Of a stretch of 64,000 bases of DNA, positions 29,281 to 38,970 are shown one piece after another; the stretch's first letter is position 1, and the number at the start of each line of letters is the position of its first letter. Source of the DNA: Enterobacter sp. BIGb0383 (GTDB lineage: Bacteria > Pseudomonadota > Gammaproteobacteria > Enterobacterales > Enterobacteriaceae); contig NZ_RJKQ01000001.1 of the NCBI RefSeq assembly GCF_003751845.1, positions 496,001 through 560,000 on the forward strand. The letters run 5' to 3'. A program made the position numbers and the translations under genes. The notes beneath the pieces were generated by a model. That model did no database searches and had not been told where the DNA came from. It was given only the letters and a program-made list of their open reading frames with translations.

Positions 29281-29305
29281 CAGCGGATGGTTCCGCCATC
29301 CGCTG
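29281..29305. terminator. Perfect hairpin between the possible small ORF and ynfM
   Basis: CAGCGGATGG and CCATCCGCTG with a five-base loop, 34 bases past the ynfM stop on the minus strand and 18 past the small ORF on the plus strand. The downstream U-content is low on both strands. Confidence 0.5.
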
Positions 29306-29339
29306 TATTCTTGCTGCCGTAAAATTGTTCTTCTCTTTC

Positions 29340-30590
29340 TTACCCCAGACGCCGATGCAAATGCCTTCCCGTCAACAGCGCGGCCACTAGCATCAGCGCG
29401 ATAAAGCCCCCGACGCCGTTCCAGCCAAAGCGATGCCAGAAGACGCCGCCAAGCGTGCCCGCGATGCTGGAACCGAGATAGTAGCTAAACAGATACAGCG
29501 ACGAGGCCTGGCCGCGTGCACGACGGGCGCGGGGGCCGATCCAGCTGCTGGCGACCGAGTGGGCGGCAAAAAATCCGGCGGAAAACAGCAGCATCCCGGC
29601 GAAAATTAGCCACAGGGACGAGAGCAGCGTCAGCAGCAGCCCACAGAGCATCACCGCAATAAAGAAGATCATCACCGGTCCGCGACCGTAGCGGACGGTC
29701 ATGGCTCCGGCGCGAGGCGAACTCCAGGTCCCGGTCAGATAGGCGACCGACAGCAGGCCCACCACCGCCTGGCTCAGGGACCAGGGCGACAGCATCAGGC
29801 GATAGCCAATATAGTTAAACAGGGTCACGAAAGAGCCCATCAGCAGAAAGCCCTGCAGGAACAGCAGCGGCAGGCCGCGGTCGCGCCAGTGAAGGCGGAA
29901 GTTGATCAGCAGGGATTTGGGCTTCAGCGAGGCGGGCCGGAAGTGACGCGACGCCGGCAGAATCTTCCAGAACATCAGCGCCGCCGCCAGAGCGAAACAG
30001 CCAATCACCGCGACGGCGATACGCCAGCTAAAAAAGTCGGTAAAAATCCCGCTCAGAAGACGACCGCTCATCCCACCGATGGAGTTACCGCTGATATACA
30101 GTCCCATCGAGAAAGCCACAAAGCTGGGGTGGATCTCCTCGCTCAGATAGGTCATGCCCACCGCCGCCACGCCGCTCAGAGAAAGCCCCACCAGGGCACG
30201 CATCAGCAGAATGCCGTGCCAGCTGGTCATCATCGTCGACAGCAGCGTACAGCAGGAGGCCAGCAGCAGGGCGGTGACCATCACCGGTTTGCGTCCGATG
30301 GCGTCGGAGAGCGGGCCGGTAAACAGCAGCCCGATAGCCAGCATCGCCGTCGAAATAGAGAGCGAAATACTGCTGCTGGCGGGGGAAACGCCAAATTCAT
30401 GCGACAGCACCGGCAGGATCGGCTGGACGCAGTAGAGCAGGGCGAAAGTCGCGAGACCGGCGGAGAACAGGGCCAGGGTGACGCGAATAAAGGCAGAGGT
30501 GCCACGTTGAATAAAAGGGACCGACCGGGAAACGGATGGCGCGCTAACGTCGGGGGCCGAAGTCACGTCAGCGGTTGTTGTACGACTCAC
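29340..30590 (-). CDS. ynfM: YnfM, MFS transporter
   Basis: A 416-residue twelve-helix MFS protein close to E. coli YnfM, with GPLSDAIGRKPVMV after helix 2 and MTVRYGRGPVMI after helix 8. Substrate not established; E. coli YnfM is linked to arabinose/drug-type efflux in overexpression studies only loosely. It is divergent from the LysR gene ynfL with 104 bases between, so YnfL probably controls it. Confidence 0.93.
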   Translation of the reverse strand: MSRTTTADVTSAPDVSAPSVSRSVPFIQRGTSAFIRVTLALFSAGLATFALLYCVQPILPVLSHEFGVSPASSSISLSISTAMLAIGLLFTGPLSDAIGRKPVMVTALLLASCCTLLSTMMTSWHGILLMRALVGLSLSGVAAVGMTYLSEEIHPSFVAFSMGLYISGNSIGGMSGRLLSGIFTDFFSWRIAVAVIGCFALAAALMFWKILPASRHFRPASLKPKSLLINFRLHWRDRGLPLLFLQGFLLMGSFVTLFNYIGYRLMLSPWSLSQAVVGLLSVAYLTGTWSSPRAGAMTVRYGRGPVMIFFIAVMLCGLLLTLLSSLWLIFAGMLLFSAGFFAAHSVASSWIGPRARRARGQASSLYLFSYYLGSSIAGTLGGVFWHRFGWNGVGGFIALMLVAALLTGRHLHRRLG

Positions 30591-30694
30591 TTAGGATCCT
30601 TAGTTTTACATCACGATATAACCACCTCCACAGGGTAGGAAAATGTAAATATTCTGTCTAATATATTAATAATCTCAAATAAGACGTTTAACCT

Positions 30695-31603
30695 ATGAAT
30701 GTTGAGCTTCGTCATCTGCGTTACTTTGTGGCGGTCGCCGAGGAGCTGCATTTTGGCCGCGCCGCCGCCCGCCTGAATATCTCCCAGCCGCCCCTGAGCC
30801 AGCAGATCCAGATCCTTGAGCAGCAGGTTGGTGCGCGCCTGCTGGCCCGCACTAACCGCAGCGTCAGCCTGACGGCAGCGGGCCGACAGTTTCTCGCCGA
30901 CAGTCGACAGATCCTCAGCCAGGTCGAAGAGGCCGCCGCCCGCGCCGAGCGCCTGCATTTGGGGGAAAGCGGGGAGCTGCGGCTGGGATTCACCTCTTCC
31001 GCGCCCTTTATTAAAGCCGTCTCCGATACTCTGTCGCAGTTTCGCCAGCGCTATGGGGATGTCCATATTCAGACCCGCGAAACCAACACCCGGGAGCAGA
31101 TCGCGCCCCTGAATGACGGTACCCTGGATCTGGGCCTGATGCGCAATACCATCCTGCCGGAAAGCCTTGCCTGGCAGCCCATCCTGCGCGAGCCGCTGCT
31201 GGCGATGATCCACCGCGACCATCCCCTGGCACAGCAGGAGGCGGTCAGCCTGGCAGCGCTCGCGGCGGAGCCTTTTGTCTTTTTCGACCCGCACGTGGGG
31301 ACCGGACTGTACGACGATATTCTTGGGCTGATGCGCCGCTACGGACTGTCGCCGGTGATTACGCAGGAGGTGGGCGAGGCGATGACCATTATTGGCCTGG
31401 TGGCCGCCGGGCTGGGCGTGTCGATTCTGCCCGCCTCATTTCGCCGGGTGAAGCTGACGGAAATGCGCTGGGTGTCGATTCTGGAGCCGGATGCAGTATC
31501 AGAAATGTGGCTGGTCTGGTCCCGACATCATGAGCTGAGCGGTCCGGCGGCGCAGTTTAAGGCGCTGTTGCTTAAGGCGGCAAACAGGCGCGAAGAGGGG
31601 TAA
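30695..31603 (+). CDS. ynfL: YnfL, LysR-family regulator
   Basis: A 302-residue LysR protein nearly colinear with E. coli YnfL (MNVELRHLRYFVAVAEELHF; GLGVSILPASF; AVSEMWLVW). HTH in residues 1-60, effector domain after. Its divergent orientation from ynfM indicates that pair as regulator and target. Effector unknown. Confidence 0.94.
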   Translation: MNVELRHLRYFVAVAEELHFGRAAARLNISQPPLSQQIQILEQQVGARLLARTNRSVSLTAAGRQFLADSRQILSQVEEAAARAERLHLGESGELRLGFTSSAPFIKAVSDTLSQFRQRYGDVHIQTRETNTREQIAPLNDGTLDLGLMRNTILPESLAWQPILREPLLAMIHRDHPLAQQEAVSLAALAAEPFVFFDPHVGTGLYDDILGLMRRYGLSPVITQEVGEAMTIIGLVAAGLGVSILPASFRRVKLTEMRWVSILEPDAVSEMWLVWSRHHELSGPAAQFKALLLKAANRREEG

Positions 31604-31709
31604 AAATGTGCGGTAAATCACATGGCTAAGTAAAAATTTGACGGCCTGAATGAAGTCCTTCACCATAGCCGCAGTTTATTTCGAACCGCGAAAATAAAGG
31701 GAGTATGAG

Positions 31710-32930
31710 GTGGTAGCGGATAGTCAGCCCGGGCATATCGATCAAATTAAGCAAACTAACGCGGGCGCAGTGTATCGCCTGATTGACCAGCTTGGCCCGG
31801 TTTCGCGTATCGATCTCTCCCGTCTGGCACAGCTGGCCCCGGCCAGTATTACCAAAATCGTGCGCGAAATGCTCGAAGCGCATCTGGTCCAGGAGACGGA
31901 AATTCAGGAGCCGGGCAGCCGCGGCCGTCCGGCGGTCGGGCTGATGGTGGAAACCGAGGCCTGGCACTATCTCTCTTTGCGGATTAATCGCGGGGTGATC
32001 CATCTGGCCCTGCGCGATCTCAGCAGCAAATGCGTGGTCGAAGAGCAGCACCCGCTGCCGCTGGTGGCGGAAGAGCCGCTGCTGACGCGGATCATCAATC
32101 ATATCGACCAGTTCTTTATTCGCCAGCAGCAGAAGCTGGAACGTCTGACCTCCATCGCTATCACCTTGCCGGGCATTATTGATACGGAAAACGGCATCGT
32201 GCACCGGATGCCGTTCTATGACGACGTCAAAGAGATGCCGCTGGGCGAAACCCTGCAGGCCCATACGGGCGTGCCGGTCTTTATGCAGCACGATATCAGC
32301 GCCTGGACCATGGCAGAGGCGCTCTTTGGCGCGGCGCGGGGCGCACGCGATGTGATTCAGGTGGTGATCGACCATAACGTCGGGGCCGGGGTGATCACCG
32401 ACGGTCGTCTGCTGCACGCGGGCAGCAGCAGCCTGGTGGAGATTGGCCATACCCAGGTCGATCCTTACGGCAAGCGCTGCTACTGCGGCAATCATGGCTG
32501 TCTGGAAACCATCGCCAGTATCGACAGCGTTCTGGAGCTGGCGCAGGTGCGGATGAATCAGTCGATGAGCTCCATGCTGCACGGGCAGCCGCTGAGCGTT
32601 GACTCCCTGTGTCAGGCGGCGCTGCAGGGCGATCTCCTGGCGAAGGATATTATTGCCGGGGTTGGCACCAACGTCGGCAGGATCATCGCTATTATGGTGA
32701 ACCTGTTTAATCCTCAAAAAATTCTTATCGGTTCACCGCTGAATCAGGCGGCGGAAATTCTGTTTCCGGCTATCGCCGACTGCATTCGCCAGCAGTCGCT
32801 TCCCGCCTGGAGTCGCCATATCGTCGTTGAAAGCACCCAGTTTTCGAATCAGGGCACCATGACCAGTGCCGCACTGGTTAAGGATGCGATGTACAACGGC
32901 TCGCTGCTGATCCGTTTGCTGCAGGGTTAA
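31710..32930 (+). CDS. mlc: Mlc (DgsA), ROK-family repressor of sugar uptake
   Basis: A 406-residue repressor of ptsG, manXYZ, malT and ptsHI that is titrated to the membrane by unphosphorylated EIICB-Glc. The start is GTG, as in E. coli mlc, reading VADSQPGHIDQIKQTNAGAV. The N-terminal winged helix spans about residues 15-80 (LAPASITKIVREML); the ROK domain has the Zn-binding CYCGNHGCLE and PGIIDTENG. The C-terminal amphipathic tail (AALVKDAMYNGSLLIRLLQG) is conserved. Confidence 0.96.
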   Translation: MVADSQPGHIDQIKQTNAGAVYRLIDQLGPVSRIDLSRLAQLAPASITKIVREMLEAHLVQETEIQEPGSRGRPAVGLMVETEAWHYLSLRINRGVIHLALRDLSSKCVVEEQHPLPLVAEEPLLTRIINHIDQFFIRQQQKLERLTSIAITLPGIIDTENGIVHRMPFYDDVKEMPLGETLQAHTGVPVFMQHDISAWTMAEALFGAARGARDVIQVVIDHNVGAGVITDGRLLHAGSSSLVEIGHTQVDPYGKRCYCGNHGCLETIASIDSVLELAQVRMNQSMSSMLHGQPLSVDSLCQAALQGDLLAKDIIAGVGTNVGRIIAIMVNLFNPQKILIGSPLNQAAEILFPAIADCIRQQSLPAWSRHIVVESTQFSNQGTMTSAALVKDAMYNGSLLIRLLQG

Positions 32931-33054
32931 CCTTTTTCATAGTTAACCGAAATATTGCGCTATCTCAAGCTGGCTGCCGATCCCTTCACGTAAACTCTAT
33001 CCATTCTGAATTATTACTTTAGTTGATATTTACAGGCATAGCGTGGAGTGAGTA

Positions 33055-33750
33055 ATGCTTAAGCGTTTCTTTGTCACAGGTACAGATACTGCCGTCGGGA
33101 AGACCGTAGTGTCCCGTGCGTTACTGCAGGCGCTTGCCGCCAGCGGTAAGCAGGTGGCGGGCTACAAACCCGTTGCGAAGGGAAGTAAAGAGACGCCGGA
33201 AGGGTTGCGCAACCGGGACGCACTGGTGCTACAAAGCGTCTCAACGCTGTCTTTGCCCTATGAGGCCGTCAATCCCGTTGCGCTGAGCGAAGAAGAGAGC
33301 AGCGTGGCGCACAGCAGCCCGGTTAACTACGAGCTGATCTCCCGGGGGCTTGAGAGCCTCAGCGGCCAGGTTGATCACGTCGTGGTCGAAGGCACCGGCG
33401 GCTGGCGCAGTCTGATGAACGATCTGCGCCCGCTTTCTGAGTGGGTGGTGCAGGAACAGCTGCCGGTATTGATGGTGGTGGGGATCCAGGAAGGCTGCAT
33501 TAACCATGCGCTGCTGACGGCGCAGGCGATTGCCAATGATGGTCTGCCGCTGGTGGGCTGGGTGGCTAACCGGATTAACCCCGGTCTGGCGCACTACGCG
33601 GAAATTATCGAGGTGCTGAGCAAAAAACTGCCGGGGCCGCTGGTGGGGGAATTGCCCTATCTGCCGCGTGCCGAACAGCGCGAGCTGGCCCAGTATATCG
33701 ATCTCTCCCGGCTGGATCGGGAACTGACGATGGCCAAAGCCATCGCCTGA
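33055..33750 (+). CDS. bioD2: BioD2 (YnfK), dethiobiotin synthetase paralogue
   Basis: A 231-residue ATP-dependent carboxylase that closes the ureido ring of dethiobiotin from 7,8-diaminopelargonate and CO2. It has the P-loop GTDTAVGKTVV at the N-terminus, YKPVAKGS and VEGTGGWRSL. E. coli carries the same paralogue next to mlc in addition to bioD of the main bio operon. A strong terminator follows. Confidence 0.94.
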   Translation: MLKRFFVTGTDTAVGKTVVSRALLQALAASGKQVAGYKPVAKGSKETPEGLRNRDALVLQSVSTLSLPYEAVNPVALSEEESSVAHSSPVNYELISRGLESLSGQVDHVVVEGTGGWRSLMNDLRPLSEWVVQEQLPVLMVVGIQEGCINHALLTAQAIANDGLPLVGWVANRINPGLAHYAEIIEVLSKKLPGPLVGELPYLPRAEQRELAQYIDLSRLDRELTMAKAIA

Positions 33751-33760
33751 TCCCGGCGTA

Positions 33761-33791
33761 AAATGGCCCCGATAATCGGGGCCATTTTTTT
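33761..33791 (+). terminator. Bidirectional terminator between bioD2 and osmV
   Basis: AAATGGCCCCGAT and ATCGGGGCCATTT form a near-perfect stem followed by T7 on the plus strand and TTTT on the minus strand. It ends bioD2 transcripts and overlaps the last codons of the convergent osmV. Confidence 0.85.
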
Positions 33792-34938
33792 AGCTGTCGC
33801 TATGAATGTTCAGCGCCCGCCGCGTGCGGCCCGAGCTGAGATAGTCGGCAATATAATCCTGCGAAATCTCGCCGTTATAGCGGCCTTCCTCATCGACAAT
33901 CGGCATCCAGCTGGTGTTGCTCTCATACAGCTTCGACAGCACCACCCTCAGGTTATCCTCGGCTTTACCGGTAACGCGGAAGGGGTGCAGGCTGTCGGCG
34001 CAGCTGCCGCTGGCGTTGCGCGCTTCCCGACGTTTAACAAAGCCCAGCGGCTTGCCGTCATCGTCCACCACCGTAATGGCGCGAATATCGTTATCGTCCA
34101 TGGTGCCGAAGGCTTCGGCCAGCGAGGTTGAGCGCCGCACGGTGATCGTCGGCTGCTGGTCGGTGACGTCGCCCGCCGAGACCAGCAGCAGGCGTTTCAG
34201 GGTGCGGTCCTGGCCGACAAAGGAGCCGACAAACTCATTGGCCGGTTTCGCCAGCAGCTCGTCCGGGCTGGCGCACTGGACGATACGTCCCTGGCGGAAG
34301 ACGGCGATACGGTCGCCCAGCTTCAGGGCTTCGTCAATATCGTGGCTGACCAGCATCACGGTCTTTTTCAGCGCCCGCTGCATCTCCAGGAACTGGTTCT
34401 GGATCACCTCACGGTTAATCGGGTCCACCGCGCCAAAGGGTTCATCCATCAGCAGCACCGGCGGATCCGCCGCCAGGGCGCGGATCACGCCGATACGCTG
34501 CTGCTGGCCGCCGGACATCTCTTTCGGGTAGCGGTGGAGAAACTTCTTCGCATCCAGGGCGACCATCTCCATCAGCTCCTGGGCGCGTGTTTTACAGCGG
34601 GCCTTATCCCAGCCCAGCATCCTCGGCACCACGGTAATGTTCTCCTCAATGGTCATATTGGGGAACAGGCCGATCTGCTGGATCACATAGCCAATATTGC
34701 GGCGCAGGGTTACGGTGTCCATATCGCTGGTGTCTTCACCGTTAATCAGGATCTTGCCGCTGCTCGGGGTAATCAGTCGGTTAATCATCTTCAGGGTGGT
34801 GGTTTTGCCGCAGCCGGACGGCCCCAGCAGTACGCACATTTCACCTTCAGGGACGTTCAGATTGACGTTATCGACGGCGTTAAAGGTCTGGCCGTTCTTC
34901 TGGGCGAACTGTTTAGTCAGATTTTCAAGTTTAATCAT
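33790..34938 (-). CDS. osmV: OsmV, osmoprotectant ABC transporter ATPase
   Basis: A 382-residue ATP-binding subunit. Walker A GPSGCGKTT, signature MSGGQQQR and Walker B VLLMDEPF are followed by two CBS domains (residues ~250-370), the hallmark of OpuA/ProV/OsmV subunits that sense ionic strength. Its ATG overlaps the osmW stop (TAATG). The four-gene order ATPase-permease-binding protein-permease and the place next to dmsD match Salmonella osmVWXY (OsmU), which imports glycine betaine and choline-O-sulfate under salt stress. Confidence 0.93.
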   Translation of the reverse strand: MIKLENLTKQFAQKNGQTFNAVDNVNLNVPEGEMCVLLGPSGCGKTTTLKMINRLITPSSGKILINGEDTSDMDTVTLRRNIGYVIQQIGLFPNMTIEENITVVPRMLGWDKARCKTRAQELMEMVALDAKKFLHRYPKEMSGGQQQRIGVIRALAADPPVLLMDEPFGAVDPINREVIQNQFLEMQRALKKTVMLVSHDIDEALKLGDRIAVFRQGRIVQCASPDELLAKPANEFVGSFVGQDRTLKRLLLVSAGDVTDQQPTITVRRSTSLAEAFGTMDDNDIRAITVVDDDGKPLGFVKRREARNASGSCADSLHPFRVTGKAEDNLRVVLSKLYESNTSWMPIVDEEGRYNGEISQDYIADYLSSGRTRRALNIHSDS

Positions 34939-35588
34939 TAGCGAATCCCCTTAGGCGTCAGCACAACTTGCAGACGATGCAATAACCAGTCGAGCGCAAT
35001 AGCCAGCACACAAATCATCAGCGCACCGGCAATGAGCATACGAATATCGCTCCCGCCGATGCCGTTCAGTAACAGCAGCCCCAGGCCGCCCGCGCCGATC
35101 ACGGCAGCGATAGCCATCACGCCGATATTCATCACCACGGCGGTACGGATGCCGCCGAAAATCACCGGCAGCGCCATCGGGATTTCTACCCAGCGCAGGC
35201 GCTGCCAGAAGGTCATCCCGATACCGCGTCCCGCTTCCTGCAGGCCCGGCGGCAGGCTGTCCAGCGCCGTATGGGTATTACGGACGATGGGCAGCAGGGA
35301 ATAAAGAAACACGGCGGTAATTGCCGGCAGGGCACCAATACCCTGACCGATCAGCGAAAAGAGCGGGATCATCAGTCCAAACAGGGCGATGGACGGAATG
35401 GTCAGCACCAGCGTGGCCAGACCGAGGACCGGCGTGGCCAGCCATTTATGCCGCACGATCAGGATCCCCAGCGGAACGCCGATAATAATCGCCAGGCCCA
35501 CGGCCAGCCCGACCAGCCACAGATGCTGGAAGGTCAGGGTGGCGAGGTAGCCCGCGTTGTCCATCATGTAGTGAAGGGTTTCCATCAT
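34938..35588 (-). CDS. osmW: OsmW, osmoprotectant ABC transporter permease
   Basis: A 216-residue permease with six hydrophobic segments and the coupling-helix EAA-like motif PPGLQEAGRGIGMTFWQRLR. It pairs with OsmY (the second permease) and OsmV. The stop overlaps the osmV start by one base; osmX is six bases upstream. A second ATG one codon on is equally possible as start. Confidence 0.92.
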   Translation of the reverse strand: MMETLHYMMDNAGYLATLTFQHLWLVGLAVGLAIIIGVPLGILIVRHKWLATPVLGLATLVLTIPSIALFGLMIPLFSLIGQGIGALPAITAVFLYSLLPIVRNTHTALDSLPPGLQEAGRGIGMTFWQRLRWVEIPMALPVIFGGIRTAVVMNIGVMAIAAVIGAGGLGLLLLNGIGGSDIRMLIAGALMICVLAIALDWLLHRLQVVLTPKGIR

Positions 35589-35594
35589 CTCTCC

Positions 35595-36497
35595 TTACAG
35601 CAGGCCTTTGGCGTGCAGAAAATCGCGGGCGACCTGCTGCGGCGTCAGGTGGTCAATATCCACCTTCGCATTCAGGTCGGTGATGGCCTCGTTATCCAGC
35701 AGGCCGGAGAGGGTATTTAGCGCCTCTTCCAGCCCCGGATTGGCTTCCAGCGTGTCTTTACGTACCACAGGCGTGACAGCGTAACTTGGGAAGAAGCCCT
35801 TATCATCTTCCAGCACCTTGAGGTCGAAGCCTTTCACCCGTCCGTCGGTGGTGTAGATCAGACCGGCATCGACAAAGCCGTCGCGGATGGCGTTATAGAC
35901 CAGGCCGGGGTCCATCTGGCGGATTTGCGGGCGGTCCAGCGCCATGTGGTAGGCGTCCTGCAGCGGCTTCATCCCGTCGCTGCGTCCGGCAAACTCCAGG
36001 TCCAGCCCCAGCAGCCAGTTGTTATCCGGGTCGGTCTGACGGATATGTTCGATTTTTGCCACCATCTCCGACAGGGTGTTGATATTTTCGGCTTCCGCAC
36101 GCTTGCGCTGCATGGCAAAGGCGTAGGTGTTGTTCATGGCGGCCGGTTTTAGCCACACCAGACCGTGCTTCGCGTCCAGCCGTTTCACCGTGGCATACGA
36201 CTCCTCGGGGGACATCCGCTCGTTGATATGGTTAAAGATAATCAGCGAGGTGCCGGTGTACTCCCATGTCATATCAATCTGTTTATTGATCATCGCATTA
36301 CGGGAGATCACGGTGGCGATATTGGTTTGCGGCTGAACCTGAAAGCCCTTTTTCTGCAGATACTGCACGGTCATTGCGGACAGAATATGCTGTTCGGTAA
36401 AGCTTTTGGTGGCGAGGATTAACGGCGCAGCCAGTGCCTGACTGCTCAGCAGCACGCTGGCCGCCAGTGCGCCTAAAAGGTATCGAAAACGTTTCAT
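35595..36497 (-). CDS. osmX: OsmX, osmoprotectant-binding periplasmic protein
   Basis: A 300-residue type II solute-binding protein of the OpuAC/QAT group with signal peptide [20 protein letters not shown] and an initial [20 protein letters not shown]. Aromatic residues able to cage a quaternary amine are numerous ([11 protein letters not shown] is the conserved family segment). It delivers osmoprotectants to OsmVWY. Confidence 0.93.
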   Translation of the reverse strand: MKRFRYLLGALAASVLLSSQALAAPLILATKSFTEQHILSAMTVQYLQKKGFQVQPQTNIATVISRNAMINKQIDMTWEYTGTSLIIFNHINERMSPEESYATVKRLDAKHGLVWLKPAAMNNTYAFAMQRKRAEAENINTLSEMVAKIEHIRQTDPDNNWLLGLDLEFAGRSDGMKPLQDAYHMALDRPQIRQMDPGLVYNAIRDGFVDAGLIYTTDGRVKGFDLKVLEDDKGFFPSYAVTPVVRKDTLEANPGLEEALNTLSGLLDNEAITDLNAKVDIDHLTPQQVARDFLHAKGLL

Positions 36498-36517
36498 TAT
36501 TGTGCTCCCTGTTATCG

Positions 36518-37231
36518 TTATCGGGCGGTGTGTGGGCTAAGCAGACGGCCCAGTCCGGCCAGCAGCACATCGAGGATCAGGGCGAACAGCGCGGTGGCCG
36601 CCGCGCCGAGGATCAGCGTCGGGAAGTCATTCAGGTAGATACCGGGGAAAATCAGCTCGCCGTAGCTGCTGGCACCAATCAGGAAGGCCAGCGGCGCGGT
36701 ACCCACGTTAATGGCGGTGGCGATGCGGACCCCGGAGAGGATCACCGGCCAGGCGTTGGGGATTTCCACCTGGCGCAGACGCTGCCAGCGGGTCATGCCG
36801 ATACCGTTCGCCGCTTCCAGTAACGAAGGCGGAACGGAGCAGAGTCCGGCGTAGGTGTTACGCACAATCGGCAGCAGCGACGCGAGGAACAGGGCGATAA
36901 TCGCTGGCGTATCACCAATACCGAGAACCACCATCGCCAGCGCCAGTACCGCCAGCGGGGGCAGCGTATTGCCGACGTTAAAAATCTGCATCACATATTC
37001 AGCGACGCCGCGGGCGGCTGGCCGACTGAGCAGAACGCCGCTGGGGATACCGACCAGCAGGGCCAGAAACATCGAGCTAAAGACCAGAATCAGATGCTGC
37101 TGGCCGAGATAGATCAAATCTACTTTCCGTGCCTGCAGAGTATCGAGTCCGATACCCCAGGCCAGCAGGCCAAGCACAGCAATAATGGCCGCAATAAACA
37201 GCAGCGCGCGTTGGAGGGGGGATGCTTGCAT
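36518..37231 (-). CDS. osmY: OsmY-type osmoprotectant ABC transporter permease
   Basis: A 237-residue permease with about six helices and the [21 protein letters not shown] coupling segment. First gene of the operon. I choose the ATG at 37231, which has GGGAGA about ten bases upstream, over an ATG 24 bases earlier with none. The symbol follows the Salmonella OsmU permease and should not be confused with E. coli osmY, an unrelated periplasmic protein. The 270 bases upstream hold its promoter, not resolvable by eye. Confidence 0.88.
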   Translation of the reverse strand: MQASPLQRALLFIAAIIAVLGLLAWGIGLDTLQARKVDLIYLGQQHLILVFSSMFLALLVGIPSGVLLSRPAARGVAEYVMQIFNVGNTLPPLAVLALAMVVLGIGDTPAIIALFLASLLPIVRNTYAGLCSVPPSLLEAANGIGMTRWQRLRQVEIPNAWPVILSGVRIATAINVGTAPLAFLIGASSYGELIFPGIYLNDFPTLILGAAATALFALILDVLLAGLGRLLSPHTAR

Positions 37232-37503
37232 TGCAGTGTGTCTCCCTGTGTGCATGCGTTATAGCAACGAAAATGCGTTGCCTGTTGTTATGCCATGTTC
37301 CGGCAGGGTGTAAAAAGCTATAGCAAGGGGTCGGGAATGATTCCAGTGAATGACAAAGATGAGGGACAGGAAGATGCCGTGGAAACAGGGTGTTACGCCT
37401 TATACCGTCTTGTATGCGGGGGCATGGTAAAGAATAGTCTTAAAACATGACAACCGAAGTGACACCGTAACTAAATGGCCGGGCGGCTGCCCGGCCGGGA
37501 GGG

Positions 37504-38115
37504 TTAACGGAACAGGGGTTTATCGGCCACCGGGATCAGCAGGCGACTCTGCCAGTCAGCGAGGGTCAGCTGCGCGAGCTGACCGAGAGCGGCATAGAAC
37601 GGGTGCGTCGCCGTCTGAGTAAAGACCGTCAGAAAACGCCCGGCCCAGGGCAACAGATGCCAGGCCAGCAGTCGATCGCTGGCGTCCTGACGACCGCTCT
37701 CGCAGAGCCAGGCCGCCAGCAGCAGCAGGGTGCCAAAATGGTCTTCCGGCTCGTTCTGTGCCGACTCAAAAGCGATAGCCTCCTCACGCATCCACTGACG
37801 CAGCGCCAGGGTGGAGTCGCCGAACAGGACCGATTCGCGATCCAGCCAGACGGAACCCCAGGGCGACGCTGGCAGGGCATCCGGGCCGATAAACAGCCGC
37901 TGCCACGCCTCTGCCAGCGGCTCCTCACAGGGCGTGCTGAACGCGTCCGTCAGCGGCGCGAGTACCGCTTCCGGCAGCGGCCAGTCCTCCTGCCAGGTGC
38001 CGCGCTGAAAGGCCGCCACCAGCGGGGCGGCCTGGTCACTGTCAGGAGCAAAGTAAAACAGCGCCCCCAGCGCCCGGGCGGTCATGGCAAATGTTGCCTG
38101 TTGCTCCGGCGTCAT
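37504..38115 (-). CDS. dmsD: DmsD, Tat proofreading chaperone
   Basis: A 203-residue all-helical chaperone of the TorD/DmsD family. It binds the twin-arginine leader of DmsA/YnfE-type reductases until cofactors are loaded. Family segments EPLAEAWQRLFIGPDALPAS, PWGSVWLDRESVLFGDSTL and EPEDHFGTLL are plain. It overlaps ynfH by four bases (ATGA), so it is the last gene of the ynfE-G-H-dmsD operon, as in E. coli. Confidence 0.95.
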   Translation of the reverse strand: MTPEQQATFAMTARALGALFYFAPDSDQAAPLVAAFQRGTWQEDWPLPEAVLAPLTDAFSTPCEEPLAEAWQRLFIGPDALPASPWGSVWLDRESVLFGDSTLALRQWMREEAIAFESAQNEPEDHFGTLLLLAAWLCESGRQDASDRLLAWHLLPWAGRFLTVFTQTATHPFYAALGQLAQLTLADWQSRLLIPVADKPLFR

Positions 38116-38969
38116 CCGGCCACCGCCATACCGACGGTCATATGCAGGCCGTAGAAGAGGCCGCGACCAATCAGCTCCCCGACAAGCACCAGCAGCAGAC
38201 CGACCAGCAGGCTGGCGATACGCGGCTGCTTACGCAGTACCAGCGGACAAATCCAGCAGCCCAGACCGGCGGCCAGCAGCAGTATCCGGGCCACCTGCCA
38301 GGCGGCATAGTCCGGTACCAGCGCCCGGGCCTGCTGTACGGAGCTGTGAATCTCGCCGAGCGCCACGCTCTGCATAATCGCTACTGCAACCGTGGCCAGC
38401 AGCGCCAGAACGCTGAGCGCGGCGAAGATTTTGCCGTTGAAGGGCATCCGGGCCACGCGCAGCAGCAGGGCGGCAAACAGCGGACCGGTCAGCACGACGG
38501 TGAGGAAAAAGGCGCTGGTGGTGTAGCCGTTATGCCAGGTCGGGACCGTGTCGATCTGATAAACCCGGGTCATCGCCAGCACAAACAGCAGTCCCAGCAC
38601 CATCGTGACGGCGAGCCATACCTGCCCCGGACGCGCGGGCATCTTGCCCAGAAACGCTATCAGCCACCCGATACCGCCGACGGCGAAAAACAGCGAGCCG
38701 CTGGCGATTTCGTTGCTCAGAGCCGAAGCGCCAATACGATTAAGCGAGTTAAAGGCGCGGAGCGGCGAACCGAGGTGGATCACCGAGGCCAGGAAGGCGA
38801 CGCCCATCACCAGCCAGAGGAAAAACATCGACCTGACAACGCGCTGCCGGGCGGCCTCGTCGTCGCGTAACGCGCACCAGCCGAGGCCGGTAATGATTAC
38901 GCCACCGACCACGCACTGGCCCAGCACGGTGAACAGAACCAGCGGCCATTCATGCCATCCATTGCCCAT
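38112..38969 (-). CDS. ynfH: YnfH, DmsC-family membrane anchor
   Basis: A 285-residue quinol-oxidising anchor with eight predicted helices, almost colinear with E. coli YnfH (MGNGWHEWPLVLFTVLGQCV; NSLNRIGASALSNEI; PTWHNGYTT). It passes electrons from menaquinol to YnfG. I start at MGNGW, after AGGAGGTATAAA, not 45 bases upstream inside ynfG. Stop overlaps dmsD. Confidence 0.95.
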   Translation of the reverse strand: MGNGWHEWPLVLFTVLGQCVVGGVIITGLGWCALRDDEAARQRVVRSMFFLWLVMGVAFLASVIHLGSPLRAFNSLNRIGASALSNEIASGSLFFAVGGIGWLIAFLGKMPARPGQVWLAVTMVLGLLFVLAMTRVYQIDTVPTWHNGYTTSAFFLTVVLTGPLFAALLLRVARMPFNGKIFAALSVLALLATVAVAIMQSVALGEIHSSVQQARALVPDYAAWQVARILLLAAGLGCWICPLVLRKQPRIASLLVGLLLVLVGELIGRGLFYGLHMTVGMAVAG

Positions 38970-38970
38970 T

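Noticed and set aside
31626-32717. 363-residue open frame on the minus strand
   Set aside because: Antisense shadow of mlc, which is unmistakable on the other strand.
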